Shown piece by piece: positions 25,508 to 39,107 of a stretch of 64,000 nt of DNA. Position 1 is the first letter of the stretch. Each line of letters opens with the position of its first letter. Origin of the DNA: Vitellaria paradoxa (taxonomy: Eukaryota; Streptophyta; Magnoliopsida; Ericales; Sapotaceae). Both the position numbers and the translations under genes were made by a program. The stretch spans positions 47,877,812 to 47,941,811 of the forward strand of contig CM034239.1 in assembly GCA_019916065.1 (NCBI GenBank), in the 5' to 3' direction. Under the pieces are notes generated by a model. The model did no database searches, was not told the origin of the DNA, and saw nothing but the letters and a program-made list of their open reading frames with translations.

Positions 25508-25997
25508 AAGGACGGATTCATAAAATTTGTTGAGTGGAGACAAAATTAAATAAAAATAAATATTACAAATTTTTAAATGTAAAACCTTAAGTATCATTTA
25601 GAAATTCAAATTTTAGTAACTTTTGGTATTTTTGCCAAAAATTGCTAGTTATAATTTTCGTTGAATTGGAGAAATAAATAGTAAATTTTATAATTTTTAG
25701 TAATTTTTTTGTAACTTTTGAATGTTTAATAAAAGTTTTGGCAATTTTAGTAATTTTTAGTAACTTTTGATAACTTTTGAGATAAGTAATTCACTGTAAC
25801 TGGATAAAGAAGTGATAAATTTTAATTAATTTGACAATATAAAAAAATTATCAAACGTATTTAAAAGAGCAAATTTTAAATTCAGCAAGAGTAATTTATA
25901 TTTTATGTATTAAAAATTAAAAAATTATATAAAATATATAGATTTTCTAGTCAATAGGGACAGTTGCCCCCCTCGCCCTATGCTAAATCCGCCATTG
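25508..25997. mobile_element. Old hAT-like element, second copy of the 42956 family
   Basis: Left end TAAGGACGGATTCATAAAAT; right end GCTAAATCCGCCATTG. Flanked by GTTATAAA (25500-25507) and GTTACAAA (25998-26005), an 8-bp duplication with one mismatch as expected for hAT elements. The GGATYC/ATCCGCC ends and a C-rich stretch just before the right end match the element at 42956-43526. Noncoding. Confidence 0.5.
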
Positions 25998-26015
25998 GTT
26001 ACAAATGCATATTAA

Positions 26016-26369
26016 GGCTCTATTTGGAGTAAGAAAAAAATAAGATAAATTGAGATAAAATGTGATTTTGGATTGATTTTGGTGCCATTTTTTTCTAAAA
26101 AGTGGCAAATCGTGGGAACGGTTTGCCAAATCTGTTCCCACGGATTCAAAAAAATTTACAAAAAATAGTGACAATGGTACTCGTTTGAAAACTTTCGACA
26201 CGAAAAATATGATTGTATAAAAAATTTACACATTCGGTTAACCTATTTTCAGATTTTTTATTTTTTTAGTAAAATATTAGAATTTTTTGAAATTTGTAAT
26301 GGCGGAAAAATTAGAGGTAGAAGAGTTATTGGAGATTTATAGAATTTATTTGTGATGCCAAACGGAGCC
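26016..26369 (-). mobile_element. Tourist-like MITE family B copy 1 (354 bp), TAA duplication
   Basis: Begins GGCTCTATTTGGAGTAAG and ends GCCAAACGGAGCC, with TAA on both sides (26013-26015 and 26370-26372). Interior features shared with three other copies: an inverted pair CGTGGGAACGG/CTGTTCCCACG (about 26111-26144), GGTACTCGTTTGAAAACTTT, and TACACATTCGGTTAACCTAT. Opposite orientation to copies 3 and 4. The ORF crossing it is chance. Confidence 0.7.
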
Positions 26370-26372
26370 TAA

Positions 26373-27059
26373 AATGGGTAACAGAGAATTAAGGAAGGAT
26401 AAATTTTGAGTCAAATTTTTTTTTGGATTACAACCCACTCGAATCCTAATATACTTCTACTTATGCAAGTACCTCTTTAGACAAATCAAATCGTGTCATT
26501 TTAAACGACACTAGATTTCAATGGACATACCTTTGGTTATTCGCTTCTTGGTTCGGTTTCGATTTTTTTAAGACCCATAATACGATTTGGTTCAATTCTA
26601 CTTTTTGTATATAAATAACAATAATAACCAAAAATTGAATTATATATAAGTTAAATATAAATATACAATAGCAATTAAAAATAAATTAGAAATCATATAT
26701 TTATATATAATATGATTTTACATAATAAGATAATAACAAATTATATAAATTATATAAATCATATAATTATATATATTATATAAAATTGTATAAAATTATA
26801 AAAGTTAACGTTTCATATTTTGTATAGTAAGTAAATAATTTAAACTTTTACTATTTTATAATTTATATTTGCAGAATTTTGTATTATTTGTTGGGCTCCA
26901 AACGTTGCTATCACGACACAACAACTGAATAGCACTACTCCTTCGTCCAAAGTATATAGGTTGTCATCCTTGGGTTGCAGGCGCCCCATTCGCGTAACAG
27001 GATGTGAATATTTTTGGACAACGCAGAGAATCTAATTACCAGCATTTAGTTACTTGGCC

Positions 27060-27094
<35 letters not shown>

Positions 27095-27850
27095 TTTGTA
27101 CTGTACTCCAATTGGAAGTTGGTGGTTGCCGGGAGTTTCTACATAAAAGGGAAACTTATACGATTGAGATAAAGACATTTTGTCTGTACATAAGGAACGT
27201 GGTGCTGTTTGGGGGCTGATCTGGCAGTAGACAATTATACAAAATGTATATATTTTTTGTCGTTTGTTCAAATATATATATATATATATACAAGCATTGT
27301 TTGAAGTTAATATATATATATATATATAATTTTATCAATTTTTAGAAACACGAATTAAGAAGTTATAAAATTTAAATTTTTTACTTATTGTAGAAAAGGT
27401 ATATATTTTTTTTTAATTCAAAATATATTTAGATCAAATTATACGAATCTTGATTAATTTTTATAATTATAAAATTAACGAGAGAAAAAACTCTTCACTA
27501 GTTTTAAAAAAAGTCAAACTAATAAAATTTAAAGAATATATTTAAAATTTTACTAATCGCATTACGGTTTAAATTTTTATATTGAGTTACAACATCCAAC
27601 TGGACAACGAGCTGCAAATAAAAAATTTGGATTAATTGGAAGTTGATGTGTGGATACATATCCCCTCCACGTTTTATCCCTTGCTGAGGCTGACAGATTT
27701 TTGACAATATCAATTTAACAATTAATTGGATAAGGACGGGAAAACTTACTGGCATCCTAAAAATTAATCAAATGATAAATTCCTAGAAAGAAAAATTATA
27801 CAATAGCACCTAGTGCTCCTTTGGGGTGTTAAAATTTTGTCAAAATAAAT
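26373..27850. other. AT-rich spacer with (TA)n microsatellites
   Basis: No gene seen. (AT)n tracts near 27070-27094, 27272-27290 and 27310-27328. A small higher-GC patch at about 26885-27010 has no recognisable coding content. Confidence 0.55.
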
Positions 27851-28340
27851 AAATAAATAATAGGTAAATAAATTTTAGATTATTAGACATTTGATGTGTT
27901 TTTTAAAAAATGTAAAAAATTAGTAAAAATTAAAAAAGTTTGTAAAAGTTGAAAATTAGAGATTTTTGTTATGGAAATAGTCAGAGAAAATTAGAAAAAA
28001 AATTAAAAAATTAGAAATTCCTGACCAAATTCGACACTTCAAACACGTGTGTGGTTCCAAAACTCCAAGATTTTCCCACCACTGTAATCAAATAAGTAAC
28101 AATAAATAATAGATAAATTTTGGATTATTAGGTATTTGGTGTATTTTTTAAAAAACGTAAAAAATTGGTAAAAGTTTGTAAAAGTTGAAAAATAGAGATT
28201 TTTGTTATGGAAAAAATTAAAGAAAATTAGAAAAAAATTAAAAAATTAGAAAATTTTGACCAAATTTGGTGCTTCAAACACACACATAGTTCCAAAACTC
28301 CAAGATTTTCCCACCACTGTAACCAAATAAGCAACAAAAA
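27851..28340. repeat. Direct tandem duplication, two units of about 245 bp
   Basis: Unit 1 about 27851-28100 and unit 2 about 28101-28340 align along their length. Both contain GTTGAAAAnTAGAGATTTTTG and end with CTCCAAGATTTTCCCACCAC then TGTAAnCAAATAAG. Divergence looks moderate, so the duplication is not recent. Unit function unknown; related AT-rich motifs occur near 39930-40060. Confidence 0.6.
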
Positions 28341-30263
28341 AATTTTTTTAACGACTTTATTATAAATTATTTTTAAGTATATTCATACGTCGAAAATATT
28401 AATAAAAAAATTTTTCATTCTAATTTTATTTTGACATACTAAACATTAAAATTATATTCTTATTTTCATTAATTTCTTTTCCATTAACAACCAAACATTA
28501 CCCAAGAGTTTCTCGGCGCATTGTAGCCAAATAATTAGTAACAAAAATATTAATTACTTTCTCATAAATTATCCTTTGTAAAATATAGTCCAGATTCATC
28601 ACTTAAAACTTGATTGTGACAAAAAAAAAACTTAATAAAAACCTAAAAAAATCGCAATTAAAGCAATAATACATACTAATTATTTACATTTTATTTGATT
28701 CCACTGGTTAAACTATTCTCACAAACGAAAATTACTATCTAAAATTTCTGTTTTTATAAATTAAAATTATAATAAATTATATAATATGCTAATAAAACCA
28801 CTACCTTTATAATTTAGAAGAAATTTTGACCGGTAAGAGTTTTGTAAAATTAAAAGAAATAGCATGTAGAACAAATAAAATGCAAACTTTAGATGAAATA
28901 TTTAGCAAAATTTTTATTTTGGGTAAATTTTATTATTAAAATTTATTGATATATAATATTTAATATATTTTTATTATTACAATTTTTATTGACATATAAT
29001 ATTTAATATATTTATGTAGTACGGTTGAATTCTAGTCGACCCGGCATTTGAATCACCACACCTTCACCGGGTCAATTTTCTACTTCGCCCCAACCGCGTT
29101 TCAAAACATTGGTTTCCAATAAAAAATGGTAGGGCTATCTCAACTTTTACATTGCAACGTTTGGTTTTTGTATTTATGAATTTGGAAAGAGAGATTAGTT
29201 CTTATTTGTTTGACTTTGTTCGAAGTGATAAAAAATTTAAAAAAAAAAGTAAAATATACTAAAAATTTTTTAAATTCATTCACTTTTTATCTCAGTGTAC
29301 GAATTATAAATTTACATTTTATTTCATTTTTTATTACTTCAAACGTATTTTTAAAAAGAATTGTTTTAACGACATTGTTAGTTCATGGAGGAATTTTTTT
29401 TTTCATTTTCTATAAATTTTAAAATACTTGTATTAGTATCTATAAATAGATTTCCTAATTTATAGATTCAAATATCAATTTTTTTTTAATTTATAAATTT
29501 TTTACTCAATTACAACTACATCAAATATGAGAGGCAAACATCAAAAGATAATGTAATTTTGGTTGAGTTTTATTCTCATAAGCTCACTAAGCAGCAGTAT
29601 CTAAAATTAACATATTTTATTTGTTGTTGTATATTGCGTCAATTAACATTCAGTTACTTATAATTGGAATCAAAACACAACTATATTATGTTACCTTATC
29701 CAAAAAGGGGATATCAACCCTATCACATCAAATATGCTGATCGCTAGATTAAAATTTAATTTGAATTTATTTAAATATTTTTAATTAAAAAATAAATAAA
29801 AATATTTAAATATGTTTAATAAATTAAATTTAATGCCACGAAACTGTCATTAAACCCGATCTAAGCAACCAAAAACCCCACCTTCTCATCAATCCCAATC
29901 TTGCTGCACCGACCTGCTACCCTACCCTGGCTCGAAAGCCCCCCTCCCCCCACCTTTGCCCTCTCCCAAGAGTGCCAATAATAATAATAATAATAATAAT
30001 ATTATTTTTTTATTATTAACCTTTCAAAAAAAATAATATTATTATTATTGTTATTGATATTAATAATAAATAATAAGAATAATAATCAAATAAAAAGAGT
30101 GAAGTTCTTGGAAATTGGTTTGCTTTGCAAGAAAAATTCAGCAAAAATGACGATTGGATTAAAAGGTTAACTTATAATAACATAATAATTTAAAAATAAA
30201 GTAAATACATTGGTGTCTGGATGGCGATGATATACTAGTTAAATTTGGAACTATATATATTTT
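28341..30263. other. AT-rich spacer
   Basis: No gene seen. Contains a 45-bp direct repeat (about 28925-29010, TTGATATATAATATTTAATA-type) and an (AAT)n tract followed by its inverse (ATT)n at about 29972-30060 that could fold into a long hairpin. A short GC-richer patch near 29840-29960 ends in C-rich sequence. Confidence 0.5.
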
Positions 30264-31249
30264 TTAGAGTTTTTTTTTATAAAAATATTTCTCAAATTAT
30301 TCTTCTTTTTTTCATTCGATCCTTAAACTATTAAATACAGTTATTACATTTTCGAACAATTTAATTTCATTGTGAGAAATTTGTAATGTGTTTATAAATT
30401 ACAATATATTTCCCCAATTAAAAAAAAAACACTAACTTCACCTATTAAAATTAATGAAAAAATTGTTATGTGCAAGTTATGTGATTTTTTTTACTTCATC
30501 CCAAAGGTATAATGGTCAATTCATATCTAATTAATTTAATTTAATTATTTATTAAAATAATTTAATAATATATATATTTCATATTAATTTAATTAATTAG
30601 ATTAACTAATTTAATTTAATTTAATCATATTAATTAAATTATTTTTTAATAAATAATATAATTAATATGAAATATCTGTTATTAAATTAATTTAATTAAT
30701 TAGATATATAATTAATTTCATTTCATTAATTACATTATTTATTAAAAATTAATTCTATTTTAATAAAATATTTAAATAAAATAATTCATTTTAATATGAT
30801 GCAAACAAAATGGATAAATTATTAAAGTTGAAAAAAGGTTTGTAACAGAAAAAATAGGTTGAAAACACTTTTTTTATATTTTTTCTATTTAAGTTTTCAT
30901 TTTTCAGAAATCGTAAATATAAACGTTACTAAATGGAATTTACTTATTTTTCTTAAAAAATATGATTTATTTTTACTCGTTTTTTTCTTTCTTCTAAACC
31001 AAATAATTAAATTAAATTAATTAGTTAATCTAATTAAGACATAGATTAACCATTATACTCTTAGGGGTTAAAAAGATCACATAATCTACACATGATAATT
31101 TTTTCGTTAATTTTAATGGATGAAGTTAGTGTTTGCACCAAATAAAATGAAATTAGATAGTTCGGGGATATAATAAGTTGGTTTGATTGATTGAGGACCA
31201 AATAAAAAAAAGGAATAGTATGAAAGATATTTTTCAAAAATAAATTCTA
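30264..31249. mobile_element. Large foldback element, family D copy 3 (about 1 kb)
   Basis: Left arm about 30264-30560 and right arm about 30990-31249 are imperfect inverse copies (e.g. TTTCATTCGATCCTTAAACT against AGTTCGGGGATATAATAAG reversed, and AACTTCACCTATTAAAATTA against its reverse near 31110-31130). The centre is AT-rich. End sequences resemble the smaller family D elements. Noncoding. Confidence 0.5.
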
Positions 31250-31889
31250 TTTTTTATGCATTAAGGGTAAAAAAGTAAAAAATTTACATTTTCAAGGAAT
31301 AAAAATTGAATTTTAATATTTTATAAAATTAGGTTAATTATCAAGTGATTTGAAAAATATACGCCGAGAAAGCAACCAGGAGATCGATTTCTAGCAAAAG
31401 TCCTTTTAGACCAAACGTTTTAAAGTTCTGTAATTTCCAAGAAAGTCCTTTTGATTGAAAAATAAAGTAGAAGAAACTTCAAGAAAATTGCTCTAAATGC
31501 TACCTTTTGATCAAGGTCCTTTACATATTGTCTCTTTTGGTAAATTATGGTTCTTTCTCTTTAAATTTTGATTAATTACATATAATTATTTTTAATATTT
31601 AAAAAAACTATATTTACCCTTTTATTTTAAAATATTTATTAAAAAACTTTTTATATTAAATAGAAAGTAATATCTTAATATGAAAAAATCTTTCTTTTAC
31701 TGTATTAGATTATATAAAATACTCAAAACGCACTTGAGACTTATAAAGTTAAATAAAATAACAATCTGCGATAGGAATTATTCACAATATATTTGTTTGA
31801 TTTCATTATTTATTATTTTGAGATATCAATTTTAATTTTGAATATAGCGTTGGACTAGAATCTAAAAGGACAAATAATTTTTTTTCTTA
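31250..31889. other. AT-rich spacer
   Basis: Nothing recognised beyond AT-rich sequence. Confidence 0.5.
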
Positions 31890-32206
31890 GGCCCGTTTGG
31901 AGGCTTAACAACTAGTAAAAAAGTACCAAAAGTTGTATTTTATAACTTTTGGTGCATTTGGTAGAAGTACAATTTTTTTCATTTTTTTTTGACTTGCTAC
32001 AGTAAAAAAATACCAAACACACAAAAAGTTACCATTTTTTTTATTTGCTACAATAAAAAGTTTACTAATCATCTAAAAGTTACAAAAAAATACTAAAAAA
32101 TACACTTTGTTCCATCAAACACACAAAAAAATATAACTAAAAAAAACACACAAAAAAACTACCAAAAGTTTCACTTTTTTTCTTATTTTTGAAACTTCAA
32201 ACGGCC
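31890..32206. mobile_element. MITE family E, 317 bp
   Basis: Inverted ends GGCCCGTTTGGAGGCTT and AACTTCAAACGGCC. Flanked by TCTTA on both sides (31885-31889 and 32207-32211). Interior repeats CAAAAGTT/AACTTTTGG motifs in both orientations. Noncoding. Confidence 0.55.
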
Positions 32207-35200
32207 TCTTAATGTTTGAATATTTTGATGTTTTGAGCATTTCTGTACTATAATACTAAAACAATATAGTTTTGGGCATTTCTCCTACTCTTCTTCACTC
32301 TCATTCTACGTGACATACCTCTTTACTCGCAATTTCAATTTTTTTTTATAAAATTTTGAATTATTTTTAAATTTCTTTATTTTCTTTTCTTTTATTCTCT
32401 TTTTTCATTCAAAAATCTTTATTTACTTATATCATGCTGTCAAAACACTACAATTTCACTTTTTATTTATATAAAATTATTAGAGTTATGGTATATGATT
32501 TCAATACATGTGGAGCTCATAAATTCTAAACAAGAGATCCACTTACTTGAGTTCTAAAAAGAAAATCAACTTGTTAATAAATTCAATATGAATGAATTTA
32601 TGACTTGCAAAAAATGACCCACTTACTTATATATGTTATGAAGTTTATATATTTCAAATATGTTAGGAATTAAATTAAAAACACAAATAAAGAAAATAAT
32701 AATTAGATAATTTTTCTCATAACAACTCTTAAAATGTTTAAAATATAAAAATATAAAAGGATACCCAAATATAACACAAATAGAAAATTAAATTAGATTA
32801 AAAACCCAAATAAAAATGTTTAAATAATAATTAAATCATTTCTATCATAACAACTCTTAAAATGTTTAAAATACAAAAATATAAAACAATAACAGAATAT
32901 TAATTAGGTTCAAAAGTAGTTATTTTTTAAATTTAAATTGGTCACATTGATTAATTTGTTTTATTATATAAAGCACGTACTATAATTTTTTAATAGAGTT
33001 ATTTTTATAAAACAATTAAAAAATTATTATCAAATATTATACAGCACTCTCTGTATTCATCATACAACTTTTTTTTTTATTTTTATAGATATTTAAATAA
33101 AATTAGTATTGGAAGTGGTTCTTTTTTAAAAATTATTAAATATTAAATGCTAATTAAATTTAAAAATAACTTCTCTTACAATAAAAACTCTTTTTTTTTT
33201 TAGAAAATTTTCAATTTTAAATTTAAGTTGGTTGTGATAATTTGTAATTAATTAATAATACTCAATATTTGAGTTATTTTATAAATTATATTATCTATTT
33301 ATATATGATATTAAAATAATATTTTGATGTCTTATTCATTCTAATCTTGTGTATTATACTTCACTAATACTCACTATTCTTTAAAATAATATATTTTCAT
33401 TCACAAAAGGCTTTATTTATTTATTTTTTTGTTCCACATTAGCATATGATCACAACTTCACTCTTTCTTTTATATATAATGTCACTGCGAGTCTGGCATA
33501 TGAACTTAATTAATGTGAAAGTTTAAATGAACCTATTATCTTATTGATTCATTATAGTTATAAATTTTGCGTCTAAATAATAATCTAAGAAAGGGTTTAG
33601 TAATTATTGCAATAATAACTTTTAGTAAATTTTAAAACAAAAAGAAAAATACTTAAATATTAATATCAATGAAAAACACCCAAATATTAATTAGAGTTAT
33701 TTTTATAAACTATGACATACGATATACGATTAATAATATTAGTTGTTTTTATAAGACCAATCAAATTTTATTTTAATACAGTTAAAATTAATAATATTTT
33801 TAACTCATGTTAATTTTACAAAATGAACTAATAATTAAAAAAACATATATTGAAATTGACAAACTTTTAAAATAATTAAAAAAATAGATCTGAGTAAATA
33901 TTAGATAAGTTTGGAATTTAATATATATTCTAAATCCAACCAAACTTAATTTTTTGTATTAGGTTGAGTTAAAATTTAATAAAAATTTAAGTTTTTAGTA
34001 CGCGCATAGAAGCTTGACTTGGATTTGCTCAATCAATTAATTAAAACTTATATAAATAAAATTATATATATATATATATATATAAGTATAAGATTATACT
34101 AAATTATGCAATTTCATTATATGCATACTACAAAACACTTGGTCTGATTAAATATTATCTAACTAACTGATTCATTTACAAAACATTTATTTTTTTATCA
34201 ATATAAAATGTTGTATACTCTTGTGCATCGCATGGGTTAATATTAGTTATAAACTCTAAAGAAGTAAAATAGACATTTTATATGATTTTTTTTATATTAA
34301 CTATACTTCTTTTCATTTAACATTTGTATATAGTCAAGGGGATAAAAAAATTTAATTGTAACAATTTTTTAATTTTTTTAAAATAAAAAGTATAAATATT
34401 AAAAATTAAATTACTTGGAGCTAATCAAATATTCAAAAAAGTGTAATTTACGTTTTTACCCCCTTTTGCTTCTTTACAGTTTTATCTGCCACCCTAACTC
34501 CCACAACAGTGACAACTCCCACAACAGTGACAACTCCCAAAACCACCATCCTTCAAATAAATAAATAAATAATAACTAACTCCAAGTTATATCTTATTTT
34601 CATTAATTGAATTGATTTAAAATTATATATAATCACCTTAACATCATTATCATCACCGATTTATCAAAAGAAAAACACTAAGATAATTTGTAAAATTACT
34701 CATATTATTTTTTTATGATAATCAACTAAAAATTAATTAATTTAATACGTATTTAAAATCTCCTTCTCATTTTTTAGCTCAACCAAATCAACTGAAAATA
34801 ATTAAAAGAAAAACATTAAATTTCATTTAGGTTATGTTTGAAACATGAATTTACGAAAAAATAAATTTAAGAAAAAATACTAGTTCTTGTTATTTTTATA
34901 CTTAAAAAAGGAAACAAAATAAAACTTCTCCAAATATATATTCAATTTCTTATCATTTTTTAATTATAATTCAACAAAAATAATAAATTTAAATTTTTCA
35001 CCTTAATTTTCTCAGATAAAATTCACGAGATTAAATCCTTAAATTTGAATTTGAATTTGAATTTGGCAAGAGTTGAGGTTTCACAGAAGAATTATTATTT
35101 TCATAAGTAATATTCGTATCCAAAAAATGAAAAATAATTTCTTAATATATTAGTTTTATGATGAACGTAGGGGCTAGCATCACCCTTGAGTTGTCCAATT

Positions 35201-36220
35201 AAAATTAGATGCTTCAGAATAAAAATAAATTAAAAAAAATTTTAAATTTCCATCTAAAATTTTTAAACTTATTTATTATTATTATATGATTACAAACCAA
35301 ATTCAATTAAATTTTGATAGGGTTCATTAAATTTTGTAATGTATGTTTTCTGGTTCTTAAAATTTACAATTAATTAGATTAGTTTTATATATTTAACTTA
35401 TATATTTTTACATAAGTGCCATTTAAATATGATAAATTAAGGGATTTGAAAAATAATTACTATATTGGTCAAATGATTAGTAATTACATTTACTTACCAT
35501 AACCAACAATAGTTGCCTTTTAAATGAAGCACTTAATTCTTGCCTATTTTTATAAATTTAAGAAAAATAATTTGGGGCTTTAAAAGTCAAATATTCTTTT
35601 TTAAATATATTTAGGGAAAACAAATATAAATTATATTCTCTTTTTTTTTTGTGAAACCGAAATATGCACAAAAATATTTTGGAGAAAAAGTTAAAACAGA
35701 GCTCATTTAAATATAAAATATTAATTTTTATATGTTACTTTTTGAAAAAAAAAAGTTATAAATAGCATATGTGTTATTTATTTTATTTAAGTTTGATATG
35801 TTTATTAAAGAAATTTAAATTTTTTATTTGATATCACAGAACCAATAATAAATAAATTTTCTTCCACCAATCAAAAAAAAAACCGAAACACTCCATCAGT
35901 TTCTATCATAGCATTGAAAATATCAATTTGAAAAATTAAAAAAAAAATAAAAATTTAAGAATAATAAATTTTCTTTTACTATTCAAACCCAAACGCACCC
36001 AATTGGAAAAAGAATAAAAAAACATAAAATTAAGAAAATTAGGGGTTGGGGGGGTGGGGCCCTTGGAGAGATTAGAGCTGGCAATCGAGTCGGACAGACT
36101 GGTTCTTCTGTTGCATATCCCTCTCCTCATTTTTAAGCCTCTCCCTAATTCCTATTGTCCACTCCCTCTTCTCTCTTTCTCTCTCTGTATCTGTATCTAT
36201 CGTCTTTTTTGATCGGTCAC
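32207..36220. other. AT-rich spacer and upstream region of the patellin gene
   Basis: About 3.8 kb of AT-rich DNA without a supportable gene, then the patellin 5' flank. Holds an imperfect direct repeat (about 32690-32760 and 32825-32890, CATAACAACTCTTAAAATGT), a 19-bp motif repeated about 2.5 times near 34497-34540 (CCCACAACAGTGACAACT), and an (AT)n tract near 34065-34083. TATAAATAG at about 35757-35765 fits a TATA box but lies 460 bp before the ATG. The leader at about 36150-36200 is CT-rich. Confidence 0.45.
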
Positions 36221-39107
36221 ATGGCTGAAGAAACCCAGAAAACGACTACTGCAGAGACGCCAGTACAAACAACTGAGGAAGTTGAAGTTGTCTCTGGCGG
36301 GACCCTGATGGACAAACCCGTTGCAGAGACAGAACAGCCGCCGCCTCCTGAACCCGAAAAGTTGGCTGCGACGGCGGAGGAGGTGGTCGAGGCGGAAAAG
36401 CCCAAGGCGGCGGTCGAGGAGGAGAAGAAGAAGACGATCACCGAATCGGCTTCTTTTAAGGAGGAGACCAACGTTGTAGGAGAACTACCTGACTCGGAGA
36501 AGAAGGCCCTCGATGAGTTGAAGCAGCTGGTTCAAGAAGCGCTCAACAAGCACGAGTTCACTGCGCCGCCACCTCCGCCACCGGCCAAGGAGGAAGAAAA
36601 GAAGGCTGAGGAGGAGAAAGCCCCCGCTACTGGAGAAGAAGCGCCGAAACCCGAAGAGAAAACTGACACACCGGCACCTTCAGCGGAGGATGCGCCGCCG
36701 CCTCCACCACCGGCGGCGACCGAAGAGCCTCCTAAGCCCGAGCTTACGGAGGCGGCGCCACCTGCTGAACCCAAGGAAGAAGAGAAGGCTCCCCCTCCGC
36801 CACCAGCGGCGGCGGAAACATCCGAGTCCGTGGTTGTTTCTGAAGTAGTTGAGAAAGTCACTGCCGCCGTCGACGATGATGGTGCGAAGACCGTAGAAGC
36901 AATCGATAAAACAATGATCGCTGCCTCCTCTGCTTCGGCTCCACCGCCCGAGGAACCCACCCCAGCCACGGAGGCTCCTCCGGCCAAGCCGAAAGAAGAA
37001 GCTGAAGCCCCAGTTGCTCCGCCGCCGCCTCGGCCGGAGGAGGTCTCTATCTGGGGAATTCCGCTCCTGGCGGACGAGAGAAGCGATGTGATACTGCTGA
37101 AATTCCTGAGAGCCAGAGACTTCAAGGTTAAAGAAGCCTTTTCAATGCTGAAGAACACCGTCCGGTGGAGGAAGGAGTTCGGAATCGAGTCCCTTGTGGC
37201 AGAAGACCTCGGAACAGAGCTCGAGAAGGTGGTGTTCATGCACGGATCGGACAAAGAAGGGCACCCAGTTTGCTACAACGTTTACGGCGAGTTCCAGAAC
37301 AAGGAATTGTATCAGAACACATTTGGGGATGAAGAGAAGCGCCAGAGGTTCCTCCGATGGCGGATTCAGTTCTTGGAGAAGAGCATCAGGATGCTCGATC
37401 TCATGCCCGATGGGATATCCAGCTTTGTTCAGGTCAATGATATCAAGAATTCCCCAGGGCCCTTCAAGAGGGAGCTGAGATTGGCCACCAACCAGGCCCT
37501 CCAATTGCTTCAGGATAATTACCCTGAGTTTGTCGCCAAACAGGTATGTACCCCCCCCCCCACCCCTTTCAATTTGTTGCGTCTCTATATCTACAATTTT
37601 ACTTAGTTTCGAGTCGAGTTGAATAGTGGGTTGGTTAAATTTGGCTACTAAATTTATTTATTTATTTATTTCCACCATTCAATCTCAAATTGAGCTCAAG
37701 TATTTTGATTATTTATATAAATTTAACTTTGAGCTCAGGTATTTTGAGCTCAAATTATACTAGTTGCAATTTGTAGAAGCTTGTTTGCTTGATTTTGTAA
37801 TGATTCAATCTCAAACGAGCTTTTTTTCACGGGCTAAACACAAATCGAGCTCGATTACTTGATTGGTTTTTTATAGCTCTAATTTTGCCGATGCAAAGAT
37901 GGAAAATTTATTGGTTGTTTTGGTATTAATTGGAAATGTTGTTTGTTTGGGGAATTAAAGGTGTTTATCAATGTTCCATGGTGGTACCTGGCCTTCAATA
38001 GGATGATCAGTCCATTCTTCACACAAAGGACCAAGAGCAAGTTTGTGTTTGCAGGGCCTTCGAAATCTGCCGAAACCCTCTTCAAGTTAGTAAATTCTTC
38101 CTTGTTCCTCCCCCCCCCCCGGGGTTTTGCTGAATTGGTTTCCTCTATATATATATATATATATATAATTGATGTCTATGGTGGTGTTTGGATTCATGTA
38201 TAAATGATTAGATACATCGCACCCGAACAAGTACCAGTACAGTATGGTGGCCTCAGCAGGGAGGGGGAGCAAGAATTCACCGGGACTGACCCTGTCACGG
38301 AGTACACCATTAAACCCACAACCAAACACACTGTTGAATTCCCAGTTTCTGAGGTGTTCATTCCTTCCCGATTTCAATTAATGTCATTCTGTGTGTTTGG
38401 ATGAGCTTTAATTTATTGGATGTTAATTGGGTATACATGTATATACACTCTCTTATCTATGCCTTTCTAAATATATAAAATGCTAGTCTTGGATACTTGA
38501 CAATTGAGTAAGAATATAGGATACGTGTCCAATATATGTAGTTAAACATATGTACCATATATATTTAGTAATTCAATTTTAATACATAATTATGTATAGA
38601 ACTATATTTTATGCACATAATGCTAAAAAAAATTTTACCTCATAAATCTTACCTACAAAATAAAAAATTATGTCAAATATATAAATATTTTCCCTTATTG
38701 CTATATCCTTAAATATGAGAGTTGGATGAATTTAACTCTTAAACACGTATCTGTATCCATATATGACATTTGTGCCTTCTCCCATGTAACATAGTGTATA
38801 TATGTCCATGTGGTGTGTTGCAATTTGTAAAGTTGGTGCGACTTTTGATTTTCAGGCCTGCACTGTGGTTTGGGAGGCTAGAGTGATTGGATGGGATTTG
38901 AACTATGGATCTGAATTTGTGCCCGCGGCCGAGGGCGGATACACTGTCATTATACAAAAGTCAAGGAAGGTCTTGCCGGCGAATGAAACAGTGATCTCTG
39001 GCAGCTTCAAGGTTAGCGAACCAGGCAAAGTGGTGCTCGTATTCGATAACCAATCTTCTAAGAAGAAGAAGCTTCTTTACAGGTTCAAGACGAAGCCATC
39101 TGAATGA
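36221..39107 (+). CDS. Patellin (Sec14-like phosphoinositide-binding protein, CRAL-TRIO + GOLD)
   Basis: Patellins bind phosphoinositides through a Sec14 lipid-binding domain and act in membrane traffic, including cell-plate formation. Four exons: 36221-37543, 37961-38085, 38212-38353, 38856-39107; 1842 nt, 613 residues plus stop, phases 0, 2, 0. Residues 1 to about 280 are acidic and Pro/Glu/Ala-rich with repeated PPPPPP runs, as usual for the variable patellin N-terminus. A CRAL-TRIO N-type segment (ILLKFLRARDFKVKEAFSML) is near residue 286, the lipid-binding CRAL-TRIO domain runs about 335-515, and a GOLD domain ends the protein, with the family-typical KKKKLLYRFK near the C-terminus. I chose the ATG at 36221 (MAEETQK) because the upstream in-frame ATG at 36155 would add a Ser/Leu-rich stretch from the CT-rich leader. 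The exon 1 donor is followed at once by a C10 tract. Intact; a partial paralogue lies at the right edge. Confidence 0.93.

Noticed and set aside
16707..36220. Organellar DNA insertion or a large hidden gene in the AT-rich spacer
   Set aside because: No chloroplast or mitochondrial gene sequence recognised, and ORFs are short and low complexity.
36532..37254. 240-codon ORF on the - strand across the patellin N-terminus
   Set aside because: It mirrors the Pro/Glu/Ala-rich codons of patellin exon 1 (poly-Gly/Ser/Ala on the reverse strand) and has no domain.
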